Shown in pieces: positions 23,815 to 36,277 of a DNA stretch of 64,000 nucleotides (within the stretch, counting starts at the first letter, position 1; the number at the start of each line of letters is the position of its first letter). Source of the DNA: Icerya purchasi (lineage: Eukaryota; Arthropoda; Insecta; Hemiptera; Monophlebidae); assembly GCA_039619475.1 (NCBI GenBank), contig CM077115.1, forward strand, positions 444,448,792 to 444,512,791, in the 5' to 3' direction. A program made the position numbers and the translations under genes. Under the pieces are notes generated by a model. It made no database searches and had not been told where the DNA came from. It saw nothing but the letters and a program-made list of their open reading frames with translations.

Positions 23815-25161
23815 GCAACTTCACGTGTTCCTAGGCAGTGAGCACAGGTAATAATGCTGCTAAAGTCGGGAAGCCCGTCAGGTCTACCTTCATCGTATCG
23901 ACCTATATCTCTTCTTCCTACTATGTGTAATCTGTTTGAAAAACTTGTATTAAAGCGGCTTAGTCCGATAATTGAAACAAAACAGCTGTTTCTAGATCAC
24001 TAATTCGGATTCCGTAGCAATCACAGTACTATTGATCAGGTGCATCGTGTCTTAAATGTGAGACATAAAGCTCTCGAAGAGAAGAAATATTGCAGCGGAG
24101 TGTTCCTTAATGTAGCCCAAGCTTTCAGTAAAGTTTGTCATAGCGGTCTGTTCATTAAATTACGCAAACAGTTTCCATATCCGTGATATTTTATTTTGGA
24201 ATCATACCTAACCGACCGGCAGTCCAGAATTAGTTATGTGGAAGCGATATCTCACTGGAAAAATGTATCAGAAGAAATGCCACAAAGTAGTGTTTTAGGA
24301 CCTATCCTTTATCTCCTTTACGCGGACGATATTCCAACGGAAAATCACACAGTTATTGCTATGATTTCTATTGTCACAGAAATTCTGGCTACAAGTAAGA
24401 TCCAACAGAATGGTGACAAACGTTTACAATCAACACTAAACGAGAATTAAGTGCTTGAATGAAACGATGGAAAATAAAAATCAATAGTGAAAAGTCGGTG
24501 CACGTAATCTTCACTTTACGGGGAAAGCTGAGAACAATGACGCTGAATCAGCAGATAATCACAAAAAAAGGATTCAGCCAAGAACCCCTAGGAGGATGCA
24601 CCACCTTGATTCGCATTTAAATTAGAAGCACCGCGTTCGACAAAAATGTTTGCAAATAAAGACAAAAATAATGAGAAGTCTTTATATTGCTGGATAGGAA
24701 GAAAGTCAGCGTCGTTATTCATTAAAAACAAACGACTTTTGCATATCGTTAAACCTATATGAGCCTACAGAATACTATTGTGGGCTTGTACTAGTAGTTG
24801 CAACATAGACTGCATACAAAAACGTCAAAATATTGCATTTTGCACAATCATTGCTGCATACCGATTCGAACGTAACGGTAATATACATCGAGATATAAAA
24901 GTTCCGATGGTTGTTGATGAAATTTTCCGGTTCGCCTGCAAACACGAAAAGAGGCTGGAGAATCATACCAATGTCGAAGTCACAACTCCTCTACCACTCT
25001 GAGGATATTAGACGGTTTAAACGTCGGAAACCATATGATTAGGTGAAATAATGTATAAAATCGGAGTAGCTTCGCCGGAAGTGTAACTTTCTCCGTATGT
25101 AATCAACTTTGTTATCGTTATTGTAAAAAACTAGATAGTCGTCACAACAAAAAAAAAAAAT
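22040..25161 (+). mobile_element. Jockey-clade LINE, near full-length but decayed
   Basis: Plus strand. ORF1 remnant with zinc knuckle VKCANCGEGHIANWKGCAAY (22067-22130), interrupted by an A-run. ORF2 begins at 22374 with endonuclease MTTTLRMITWNAKRLIQRKN, followed by VSETHSTPRSYAKIKGY, YCTPG and SDHTPVLLTL at about 22981-23011. A linker frame (23224-23625) contains SYLSSLFALPDSEYSLWK. Reverse transcriptase pieces follow: FGFR, AFSKV, ESYLTDRQSRISY, SSVLGPILYLLY; the catalytic FADD block is replaced (ISIVTE). The thumb (24778-25002) ends RRKPYD, then a tail and poly(A) at 25150-25161. A TA repeat (23768-23810) interrupts it. Many frameshifts; inactive. Confidence 0.9.
23768..23810. repeat. 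(TA)n microsatellite inside the Jockey copy
   Basis: About 21 TA units interrupting the reverse-transcriptase region. Confidence 0.95.
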
Positions 25162-26050
<889 letters not shown>

Positions 26051-26252
26051 ATTAGAAAAATAATTAACAGTAGACACCGTGTTATAAAAATTCTTGTGTT
26101 TTTAAAACACTCGAATGTTTCGGGCAGCTTACACTGACTATGATCAGAAGCAAACCGGAGGATGGTCAGTGTAAGCTGTTCGAAACGTTAAGCGTTTTTA
26201 AAAATGAAAGAATTTTTACGACACGATGTCTGCCGTTAATTACTTTTCTAAT
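26051..26252. repeat. 202-bp hairpin element, arms about 90 bp
   Basis: The left arm starts ATTAGAAAAATAATTAACAG and includes GGGCAGCTTACACTGAC; the right arm is its inverse (GTCAGTGTAAGCTGTTCGAA to TACTTTTCTAAT). The loop of about 20 bases is near 26145-26165. Arm mismatches are few. MITE-like, with no coding capacity. Confidence 0.85.
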
Positions 26253-28944
26253 CATATGCACAATGGAAGTTTTATTAGATGTTTAATTATTAGTATTAAC
26301 AATGATTACATATAAAAATTGTACGGAAGAAGTCCTGTGCAAGTGTATTTTAAATAAATTGAAGGCAGTAGTCGGGATGATTACAACATAGTCTCAGCTA
26401 TTATACCAAGTGTGATAACATAAATTAAGTTGCTATTTCACAGTAAATTTAGAATTTAAATTAACTATATTAAAATATGTATTCTAAATTTTTTGCTAAA
26501 TAGAAACTTAATTTAATTAAGCGAGAGTTATAAAACAAAAATCCCTAATGTAGTAAATGATAGAAAGATAATTAAAATATCGCATATAAAATATTTTATA
26601 TAGTTTACAAATATAAATATGTCTTGAGAATTGTTATGAAGTTTTGATTATCGTTGTTGACAAATAATTCTGGGAAGATTTTTAGTCATTTTTGCTATTT
26701 AAAGATAGAAGCAGAAAAACAAAACTGTTCGGTGGGAGCAGTTGAATGGTATTCACTATATTAAAATATATATATATATATACGAGTATATTGAACAATG
26801 CAGCAAATTCCATTAATGTACGAAATTAGCGATACTTTTATTGATATTATGGAATTACATATATTTTCTGTAATAAATGACACCTTTGAAATGAATACTT
26901 GAAAAAATATATTCATTCCTGGAATTATACGTCATCTATGCAACTAAACCATTTCTTTAGGTAACCTACGAGCAGCGCAATGCTGATAATTTGGCCATTT
27001 TGAGAATTGTCGTAAATAAAATTTACTTTAAAAAAATAAAAGAAAAAAGACGATTAATTTTTGACATATGCAAATGTTCAAAAAAGAAGAAAAGAAGAAA
27101 AATCGAACTAATTAGAAAAAAAAACTGCGATGACATAAGAATTATTAAAAGTCGGGAATAACTTCTTTATGCTAGGGAGTATGGGGCACGCTAGAATATG
27201 ATGATATTTATTAGCTCAGCTATTGAGAAGCACAGCTCTAGAGTAACTGTTTAGATCAGTTTAAACTTATTTGTACGGAAAATAATTTTCGAACGTTGTA
27301 CTAATTTTTTTTTTTTTTACATATAAAATGGCTGTTTTATAGAGACCTAATCGTTGGAGTGGCGTCAGTCAAGCTAGTTTGGAGTTGGTTAGTATTTTTC
27401 TGATTGATTACGTAATGTTAAAAAGCGAGTTTTTTTTGTTTTGTTTTGTTTTTTTTAAATTTTCTATACTAAAAAAAAGTATAAATAAACTAAAACAAAA
27501 AACGAACTATGAATCATACGTATGATAATGCGGACACGATGTCTGAGACGCGTTTCTTTAAAATCTATTATTAATGTCAAACGAGTTTACGCGAAATAAA
27601 TGTAATAAAATTATTTTATAGGTTAAGCGACACGGTAGGTGGTCGGCACAAATAGTACGCTTGTCTTTACTGATATACCGATGTTTCTATTCAGCGAGAA
27701 TTTTATGTGTTAATATCTGTTTGTTTTTTGTTATTTTTTTTTCTCGAAAATCTCCAAGAAAATAATAACGATGTCATCTGATAAAACTGTACAATTAACA
27801 AACATTTACAGTCTATCGGATTATCGTGATGCAAGTGTTATTAGATCTTGAAAGAATGAATTATCGCGCAATTAATAATTTAAATTTAACGAATACGTAT
27901 TTTTAAAATATCGAAGTTTACTGTATGAAAAAATGATTGAATGCGGATGCTTAGAGTCAGGAGCATTTTAAGTCCTCCTTCATTTAGAAATTCAGATCGT
28001 ATTGGGCGTGGAAGAGTCGTTTTAGGTATACGTAGTCTGCTGAAATCCCGGTAAATGCCCTATCCGTAGTACTTGCTGTTGTTGGAAACTTTTAGGTTTT
28101 GTAAGTCTTAACCATCGCCCTATATGTTAACGAGTTTGGATTCGCTTATTTTATACAAAACGTTCTACATATAAACCAAATTGTTCCGTTTTTTTCTGCA
28201 TTGAAGAAATTGTTGTCGTTGCGATGTTTCCGGGGTCAAGCTTTGTTTTTTTTCCTCTCTTCTTGTGATCAAATTCCTTTTTAGCGAAGACCAATTGCAG
28301 CGGTCGTCGTATCCAACTCTTCGCCACTGATCTCAATTTTTCGTTCAACGAACACAAGTGCGAGTCTCGATGATTAACGCCCATCCATTTCATGGACCAT
28401 CTTCCTTGATTTCTTTCAAATGCTCTTCCTTCTCAAGGGTACTTTCTCGATAAATAATACAACCGAAAAATTTAACAATACAGTTTCCTTCTATCATACG
28501 GCGTCTGTTTCTTTATCCAACTTCCACTCCGCTTTTATCATTCTTATCGTTTATAGTGCCGTATTCTTTTGAATTTAAGACGTACGTTTTTTACGGTATT
28601 ATTTTCATGGTGCATTAGTATGTCGCAAGTTCTTTTTATCTGTGTACAATCTCGTCGATATTAAACGATTTAAAAATATTAGCACTTACTTTAACGAATG
28701 CGCTGCTATTTCCAAATACACGAAAATGGCTTCTTTTTTTTTTTCAATAAATAAATAAGTTGTGGGTCTTAATGGTTAATTTTGCCCGTTGCGTGAGTGC
28801 CCAACACTCTTATTATCGTTTATTCTAGTAAACAAAATTACAATTAATCATTCTTACTACCTAGATCGAACGTATTAAACCAAAAAAAAAACAAAAAAAA
28901 AAAATATATATATCAATCAGCGGAATTAAATATATATATATATA
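26253..28944. other. AT-rich, no gene recognised
   Basis: Mostly unique AT-rich sequence; includes the possible small exon 27343-27387 and TA runs at 26768-26780 and 28931-28946. A minus-strand frame at 28151-28393 (MKWMGVNHRD...) is unexplained and I do not recognise it. Confidence 0.4.
27343..27387 (+). CDS. possible cassette exon inside intron 2
   Basis: 45 nt between a pyrimidine tract plus acceptor (GGCTGTTTTATAG) and the donor TTG|GTTAGT. It is symmetrical (15 codons) and reads RPNRWSGVSQASLEL in phase 0, which is exactly the phase between the 14885 and 41860 exons, so it could be included without a frameshift. The donor is weak and the piece short, so chance is a serious alternative. 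Confidence 0.2.
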
Positions 28945-28946
28945 TA

Positions 28947-30296
28947 TAGGGTGGGCCAAAAGAACATCCCGAATTTCAAACGCTCGTCAAAATCATACAC
29001 TGTGAGTTAGCGTGGCGATTGCAACGCCATCTGGCGCTAAATAATATGCCGTTTAATATAAATATAGTTGGTTAGTAGTCATGATGTCGTGGACGCGTAA
29101 ACAACGCTCTTTCGTTGTCGAGTACTTTGTGAAAAACGGTGAAAGTGTAATCGCGGTACAACGCGCGTTTAAAAAACAATTTGATTTAAAACGTCATGAC
29201 AATCCCCCCGACCGTAAAAGTATCCTCAAATGGGTAAAAAACTTCCGAGAATACGGTAGTGTGGTGGCGGTCAACCATCAAGGTCGCCGTCGATCGTCTA
29301 GAACCCCGACAAACATCGAAAAAGTGCGCGTAGCATTGTCGCGAAGTCCGCGCAGATCCGTTCGTCGCCAGGCTTCCGCCTTGAAAATTCCCCGTACTTC
29401 ACTCAGAAGAATAATTCGAAACGACCTCAATATGCACCCATACAAGATACAACTAACCCAAGAATTGATACCAACAGATAAGCCAAGAAGGTTAGAATTT
29501 TGTAATAAATTTTTGGATATGCTGGAGGAAGAAGACGTCGATTTGGATTATGTTTTTTTTAGCGACGAGGCGCATTTCGATTTAAATGGTAACGTTAATA
29601 AACAAAACATGCGGTATTATGCTACTGAGACCCCTCGAATCGTTCTCCCGGTATCCTTGCACTCCCCTCGTATCACGGTATGGTGCGCAGTCAGTGCGAA
29701 AGCGATAATCGGTCCCTACTTCTTCGAGGAGGACGGAGCGAATGTTACTGTGAACGGCGACCGCTACATCCAAATGTTAAACGAGTTTTTTCTACCGGAG
29801 CTCAGACGGAAGGGGATTGCATTATCTAAAACGTAGTTTCTACAAGACGGGGCCACACCACATATTCGTAACGATGTTTTGCGGTTATTAAGAGAGAAGT
29901 TTCAGGACCGCTTGATTTCGCGAAACTGTGAGCTGTTTTGGCCGCCGCGTAGTCCGGATTTAACACCGACAGATTTTTACCTATGGGGCTACTTGAAAAG
30001 CAAGGTGTACGAGGGTAAACCAGCAACAACCGACGAGATGAAATTGGCCATTCAGAAGGAAATTGCGGCGATTAAAAAACCAACTCTTAAAAAAGTAATG
30101 CATAATTTTGAGGAAAGATTGCAACAATGTAAAAATCAAAATGGTGACTATTCATACGGAGTATTGTTCAAAACTAATAGTGTACAATAAATGGCGTTCT
30201 TTTTGAAGTATTTCAACGTTTGTTTCATTTCCGTAAGTATATTAATCTTTATTTGACGAGCATTTAAAATTCGGGATGTTCTTTTGGCCCACCCTG
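28947..30296 (+). mobile_element. mariner element, rosa-type (DD41D), nearly intact
   Basis: 1350 bp flanked by TA (28945-28946, 30297-30298), inserted in a TA repeat. Terminal inverted repeats (T/C)AGGGTGGGCCAAAAGAACA continue to about 45 bp with about three mismatches. It holds one transposase frame of 370 codons on the plus strand (29081-30190) interrupted by a single stop. Long, well-matched ends and the near-intact frame suggest a recent insertion. Confidence 0.95.
29081..30190 (+). pseudogene. mariner transposase with one internal TAG
   Basis: Cut-and-paste transposase. Starting at ATG 29081 (MMSWTRKQRSFVVEYFVKNG) the frame is open to residue 251, has TAG at codon 252 (29834-29836), then stays open to TAA at 30190, 369 residues in all. 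An N-terminal helix-turn-helix lies at about 5-60 and a second at about 75-120 (IEKVRVALSRSPRRSVRRQA). Catalytic block 1 is FFSDEAHF (Asp162), block 2 FLQDGATPH (Asp256), block 3 PRSPDLTPTDFYLWG (Asp298). All three Asp are present; the 41-residue spacing of the last two is the DD41D class known as rosa mariners. The stop stands where related proteins have Trp (TGG to TAG). Only one lesion. Confidence 0.93.
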
Positions 30297-30304
30297 TATA
30301 TTAA

Positions 30305-30568
30305 TTACAACGTAATTCTTAGGCTATCCCCCATTCGAAAAAATGTCCCAATTTTATGTAACGCTAAATGTCCCAATTTTATGTAACGTTTGTTATATTT
30401 TATAGGATTTTGGTTATTGTTATTTAAAAAATGTCACAATTTTATGTAATGATATATGTAACGAAAAAATGTCTTAATTTTATATAACGGAAGTTAAATG
30501 TTAGAATAGGATTTTTGTGGTTATGTTATTTTTTGTGTGTGTTGATGCCAGTAAGAATTACGTTGTAA
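30305..30568. mobile_element. MITE-like repeat with 17-bp inverted ends
   Basis: TTACAACGTAATTCTTA at 30305-30321 is exactly inverted at 30552-30568. Inside, the word AATGTCnnAATTTTATGTAACG recurs about four times (30341-30490). It starts only a few bases from the mariner end. No coding capacity or clear target duplication. Confidence 0.6.
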
Positions 30569-31129
30569 ATTTTGATCACTTTATACAAAGTATAGAAGAG
30601 AAAGAGACAGAAATAAAAGCAAGAAGGGTCATTTCGAGGCCAAAATGGCCGAGCTATATATATATATATATATAAATAAATAGCACAATAATACACCCGC
30701 ACATAAGAGCCGCTTACATATTACACGTTGCATACATTAATATACAGGAAAGAAAAAGGAAGGAAACTGGTAAATAGAGAGTCTAAAAGAGCCCTAAACA
30801 ATGCAACAATAATAATAAAGGGAAAAGGGGACGCAGCAAGACTCCTTAATCTTTGCACCATTCTTTCAACCACTTCCTCACTTCCCTCTTCAAAAAACCA
30901 ATTTTTTTTTTCGTTTATTATGTGACTATGGTACCCATTAATTTAAAATTAGAACTCGGTAATCATCTGTATTATCGATTCGTAGATTTACCCCTCTAGG
31001 ATGTATGTAACAGGTATTTTACCTTGATTCCTTGTTAGTCGAGTTTTTGGTCTGGAAGGTAACTGTTTAAGTTATTGCATTTAAATTCAAGTAGTCTGTA
31101 ATACGTAACCGAAGTGAATCGTAAGGGTG
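30569..31129. other. no gene recognised
   Basis: Contains a TA repeat at 30654-30674 and purine-rich sequence; the frame 30728-30925 looks non-coding. Confidence 0.4.
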
Positions 31130-31650
31130 CTATTTCTGATGAAGAAGTGAAAGAAACTGTTGCATTTATTCGTCGATATGCAGAGTCTGTAGCTATCATT
31201 TTGCCCCGGTCGTTTACATTGCAAGTATTAACCTTTTTTTAAAAAATACCATCCAATGAAAATAAATCTACTTTTTATCAACGATATATAAACAGCGGCC
31301 AACCTGATATTCGAGTGGCATTAAATTATAAGCGCATTCCAACCGTTATGGAAAACTTATTGTCCATACATCATCACTATGATGAAGAAACCCACGTATG
31401 ATTTATGTGACGACGTCTGTTGCAAACTCGTTAGTAAAACTAGCGTTACAATATTAACGTAAGTGATGAAGAAAAGCAAGCTCTGTATTGGATGAATATC
31501 GCAATCATTTACCCAATTGGGGCTAATGGTTAGCATAAGGAAAAGTACCGAGCAATTAGATATTGATGGATTACGCACAGAATGTGTTAATGTATCATCC
31601 AGACTATAGCAAGTTGAAAGTGTGTATTTCAAGTTTCTTTCTTCCAAATA
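31130..31650 (+). pseudogene. decayed transposon-type protein fragment, family unnamed
   Basis: Broken plus-strand frames read KGAISDEEVKETVAFIRRYA, ESVAIILPRSF, then after a frameshift SNENKSTFYQRYINS and further NVSDEEKQALYWMN. This order of motifs (FIRNYAE, ILPGR, a YxxYxxxC region, then EEK) is, from memory, that of a repeated uncharacterised protein seen in many invertebrate and fish genomes. I cannot name the transposon class. Several stops; not functional. Confidence 0.45.
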
Positions 31651-32299
31651 CTTTTTTCCTTATTTTTCCTAGTAATTACGATGCTTCTTAAATTCGATGT
31701 TTTTTTCAAAAATCGTTTTCTAAAACGAGGGTGCGTCTTAAATTCGATGTAGTTCCGCCCGAGTTTCAAACGTTATCCGTTTCGCTACTTCCTTTTCCTT
31801 CGTAACTGTATGATATTATATAGTTCGTTTTTATTATTATAATTTCTGAAATTCGGCTTAAATTTTTTCGTTCACTCCTCCTATAGTTCTTCGTGGTTTT
31901 ATTTTAACTATACATCGTGACAAAACGAGTAATTTCGTCAAATGTGTAACATCGTGTGCGATATTAAAAAAAGTAAAAGAGAACATTTAAACAATACGAT
32001 TTGCAAACGAGGGCGCAACGAACACGATATTTTTTTTACCACCGGCTCTCGCTATTTAGCCTAATCATCTGCTACTACTGATATCGTTTCTGATTAACTA
32101 TATGTTCATTTCACGGGATCAGTTATATAATAAATATTTAGATTCAACGGAACATGGTTTTGTTACTTTTTTGTGAGATTAACCGGAATTGCGAGTAAAA
32201 TATTGATAAAAGTCCCCTCCCTCCCCTCTTGTAGCTGTCGCATCACTCCGCAATTTCTGCTGGCTAATATTTCGGAAGTTTACGTTGCACCATCTGATA
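31651..32299. other. no gene recognised
   Basis: AT-rich unique-looking sequence without recognisable motif. Confidence 0.35.
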
Positions 32300-32730
32300 T
32301 ATATAGATATATCATCATCATCTAGCTCACTCGAAGTTCCGAGTATGAGTTATCTTCTAATTCGGCGGAGGAGAATTAGAGGATAGGATAGCAGCGCAAT
32401 AGATAAGCACGTAAGCAGGAGCGCAACCTGGCTTCCGTGCTGCCGACCAATGATAGAAAGCTTATCAATAGAGTAGGATAACCAAGACGACTGGCCTTTA
32501 CTCACATTGATTAGCTCGCCGGCTGAGTGTTTCTCTATACGACGCTAGCGCACTCGCACGACTACATTCGGAACTGACTATAGTCGCTTGTTATCGCGCT
32601 ATAGATGCAGACCAAATGTGTCTAAACGGCTGTATGCTAAACTAGCGCCGCATAATTTTTGTCGTCGCCCGGTATCGAACCTGAGACCGCCACATCGGAA
32701 GTCAAGCGCTCTAGCCACTAGGCCAAACGC

Positions 32731-32733
<3 letters not shown>
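32300..32733 (-). mobile_element. tRNA-derived SINE
   Basis: On the minus strand the 5' head has RNA polymerase III promoter boxes: A box TGGCCTAGTGG (complement of 32715-32725) and perfect-type B box GGTTCGATACC (complement of 32671-32681), spaced as in a tRNA. A body of about 330 bp follows to a short GATGATGATGATAT tail near 32320. A TA repeat (32731-32773) adjoins the head. The acceptor stem does not fold as a working tRNA, so SINE, not a tRNA gene. Confidence 0.75.

Positions 32734-32773
<40 letters not shown>
32731..32773. repeat. (TA)n microsatellite
   Basis: About 21 TA units directly adjoining the SINE head. Confidence 0.95.
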
Positions 32774-32775
<2 letters not shown>

Positions 32776-32999
32776 TTATTTTTAATCAACGGTACGTATT
32801 TCGCTCAGTTTGCACCTTTATATTGCAAACCGTTCTGAAGTTGTATGTCGTTACTGTAGTTTCGTTTTTGCGAATTTCTAACATGCCCCCTGGTACCCAG
32901 TGCGACAGCGAACGAAGACGATATTTTGAAAAAAATCCCGTATATTTGAGCTATTTAAATGAATAATTTCAAAGAGTTTCATTCCGAGTTTTTTATGGT

Positions 33000-33590
33000 T
33001 ACTCACTTCGTCGAAGCGAAGACTCAATCGTCTCAATGGAAATTTTATAAAAAGCCAAGACCGAAAAATGCACGTCAAAGTCAGAGATGTGACGGTGCTT
33101 CTAACCGATTTCTTTGCATTGGAATAGGTCATTAGGAATTTTTATCGACTGGCGGTACAGTCAATAACAGTAGTACTTGACGAGTTTTACGAGACAATCA
33201 ACCATTCGACCTTTACAGAAACAACTCTTGTACGGATTTTGCACCACTACAACGCATCGGTGCATTTTCGCTTGCCCATCACTTCGTGGTAGCATAGCAT
33301 CACTGTGATGCCGCAACCACTCTACTCTCTAGACATGGCAGATTTTCTTTCCTACTTTTCAAACTCAAGAAAACACACTGAGAAAAAGGAGGACGCAACG
33401 GTTTTCAACAATAGATGCGAGATGATAAAGGCGAAATCGCAGAGCGAGATGCCATAGATCTAAAAAGGCGTTCTAATAGTTTTTACGGCGTGGCAAAAGT
33501 GCGTAATATCAAAGGAGAATTATTTCGAAGGGACCATGAAATTAAAGATTAGATAAATACTTTTTGAAGAAATTAAAAGTTCCCGATTAT
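33000..33590 (+). mobile_element. decayed mariner, C-terminal half
   Basis: Plus-strand frames give transposase pieces in order: SQWKFYKKPRPKNARQSQ (33034-33080), RVLRDNQPFDLYRNNSC, HHYNASVHF (catalytic block 2, Asp replaced by Tyr), ITVMPQPLYSLDMADFLSYF (block 3, damaged) and a C-terminus with KCVISKENYFEGTM at about 33490-33540. This matches mariners with the HHDNAPAHT and VMPQPPYSPDLAPCDFFLFP blocks (established), a lineage distinct from the element at 28947. The 5' half and ends are not recognised. Confidence 0.7.
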
Positions 33591-34379
33591 ACTTCGTGAT
33601 TACACTTCGTATACCATTGTAGCACACTTATCTTTACTTCCGATTAGAACAGAAATTGTTTTTGTTTGTAAAATTTTATTTATTTCAATTATATCGAAAA
33701 TAATTCATTTACCCGTTAGTTGTATTTATTATTAATAAACAGATATTTAATCTAGTTTAGTTTAAACTTTCGCGTGCCTATGGTTATTATTGTTTTATGC
33801 TGTATTTTTACCACATTTGTGGTTTTTTTTTTTTTTTAGTGGTGTAGATGCGTCGGTAATAATAAATTTGATATTTGATATTGAAAAACTGGGGTGAAAT
33901 CGAACGTAAACAAAGCTAAATTGAGACTGATTTATTAGAAATACGAGCAGTAGCTAGAAGGCAGAAACAACAAGAAATAAGCTAATAGGAAGGATTTAAG
34001 ATTACGTTAGAAGGGGAGGCAAGAAGAATAAAGATAAGGACTTCATCGTTACTGAATATTTTTTTTTAAATCTTTTATGACATTTTAAAAATTTTGAACG
34101 TTTCTGAAAATTTAAATTTAGCATCTACAAATCTGGAAAAATTCACCGTTATAGAACACTTTCCATTATCTTTAACCCCCAACGAGAATTTTAAAAATCG
34201 ATCGAAAAATGGCTGAGATATCGTAAAAAAAAAACACGAAAATCACAAAATGATGACTACAGCAGCTCCCTGAGGGACTACTAGAGGTCTGAAACTTTCA
34301 GCATCAACTACTTTTTTCATGCCCTATATATATATATATATATATATTTATAAAGTTTGGTTCAAAGGCACTTTTACCG
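33591..34379. other. no gene recognised
   Basis: AT-rich with T-runs (33823-33837) and a TA repeat at 34325-34349. Confidence 0.4.
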
Positions 34380-34880
34380 CCCCTTTATACCCTTTCAGTA
34401 AAGATTTTTGCATATTCTTTCCCGACTCAGTTTTATTATGGCGATATCGTCTGCAAATCTGATGCAATGGATTACTTGACGAGTCATTTTTACTTCTTGT
34501 GTTTTTGTCTATTTAAATCTTTAATCGCTTCTTCCATGAACAAATTAAACAATAACGGAAACAATATTTGTCTCACTCCTTTACAGATTTTAGCGATGGA
34601 CGTGTGCTCTCCAATTTTAATTGCCGCTTCCTGTTCTCTTTGTATAGTTGTCCTGTAATTCAGTCTAAATTAACTTTTTTCATTACCGGCATTAAAATGG
34701 ACCAATCTATACTTTATCCAAAGCTTTTTACATTAACGTTTTCAAAATCTACTAAAAAAAGCGTTTCTAACAAAGCGACCATCCTTCTCCTTCCAGGATG
34801 CATACGTTTGGCATTTATCGACGTTGATTGTCATTGTTTCTCCATCCTTGTTATAATAGGATTCTCAGTCAGATTCTATT
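34380..34880 (-). mobile_element. LINE reverse-transcriptase fragment
   Basis: Minus-strand frames read AFVDFENVNVKSFG (34734-34770, the AFVDFxKAFD motif), GEHTSIAKICKGVRQ, PLLFNLFMEEAIKDL and IRFADDIAIIKLS (34440-34465, catalytic FADD). The order and spacing are those of a non-LTR reverse transcriptase palm. Frameshifted, flanks lost; clade uncertain. Confidence 0.7.
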
Positions 34881-36210
34881 CCCCTTGTAACTCCTAATTG
34901 CTGCTTATTAAACGTGTTGACGGGTAAACGTGTCTATTATGGGGGCAGGCCCAGGGAAAAACTCAAACAAGAAGATAAGAAAAAAAAAAAAGTGACCATC
35001 CTGTAATACTTGTTTACTGTTAAATATTTTTTTGCTGTTTCTTTAAGCAATTCTAACGGAAAAGCACAAACGCCGCGATTAGTTAATTCATGCAGATGTT
35101 TCATTTTTAAAATGGAAAAAGTTAAAAATGGAATTAATTTTTCATTTAGTAATTCGGCTTCTATAACCTATTAAATAATAGCAGTTAGAAAAAAACAAGA
35201 ACGAAAAAAAAAAAGGCCTATAACTATTACCATTACTGTTATCATAGTAGTTGTTCTGTTGGATTAGACATCATACAGTTAAACTATTTCGCGATTCTAT
35301 TAGATTCCGTATCTTGTATTTAATCCGAGAGTACAATAATACTAACTGATGAAATTATCAAAGTTGAAATGGACTTGACTTCATTTTCGTATTGATAAGG
35401 AGCACGCGCTAATCATCTCTGTGCGTATCCGTGTCATATTTCGCGGATAAATAATAATTAATAGAGTAGTCAGTGGGAAAAGTCGCCGTGTTAAAACCAT
35501 TCGGAGTACTTCAATTCGAGTCGACTGCAATATGAACATAATCGATTGCTTATTATTTTTAAATCATTAGCGCGTGAAATAATTACATATTTCGTTGTAG
35601 AGTAACCGATAAAGTGTTACGATAATTAGAATACATGAGGTTGCGATCACTGTCGCAGTAGCAAGCTCCGCCTTCTTCTCAAGCGATTTGGAGACTAACC
35701 CAGTTTAGTGATAATGCGTATAAAGTATTCGTGTTTTGCTGTGCATATCTTGACTATATTTAATTTTACATCTCTCTAAAACTAAAACTCTATATTCAGA
35801 ATGAATAAAACTTAAAAAAAAGTTATAACTAATAATAGTTATTTTTAGCATTGAAAAAAAGTAAATAGCACGTGTCATTTCATTTTGTACAAATTGCCGC
35901 GGTTTCATAAAATAATAATTGTAAACTGAAGTTACACTTGGAAAAGCGGATTACAAAAACATATATATCATCAGGTATGTTGTCGAAGGAAAAAAAAAAA
36001 AACGAAATAGCACTTGCATAACTATAATTGCGTATTTCTCGATTAATATAACCAGTAATCTTTAATGACTTCACGACGAATATGTGCCTGACCCCTACTA
36101 CGTATATATGTTTTAGTTATTCGGATAAAGTAATATTCGACGTAACGAATTCGTTTAATTACATTGCTAACTATAAAGAGTATTCCTAATTTTGGTGGCT
36201 CCAATGCCCC
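34881..36210. other. AT-rich, no gene recognised
   Basis: No recognisable domain. A-runs near 34980, 35200 and 35990. The short frames here are non-coding in character. Confidence 0.4.
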
Positions 36211-36277
36211 ACCTCACCGTATTTTACAAAATACCTATTGAAACACTTGTTGGTACATCGAAAAAAAAAAAAAAAAA
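36211..36277 (+). repeat. short poly(A)-tailed repeat, copy 1
   Basis: ACCTCACCGTATTTTACAAA...TTGTTGGTACATC followed by A17. An inverted copy with its own poly(A) is at 41666-41729, so this looks like the 3' end of a retroposed family. Confidence 0.55.

Noticed and set aside
28151..28393. Minus frame MKWMGVNHRD... as a LINE or host exon
   Set aside because: Looks faintly protein-like but I could not tie it to any family or to splice sites.
32640..32733. tRNA gene on the minus strand
   Set aside because: Promoter boxes fit, but the acceptor stem does not pair and a SINE body continues downstream.
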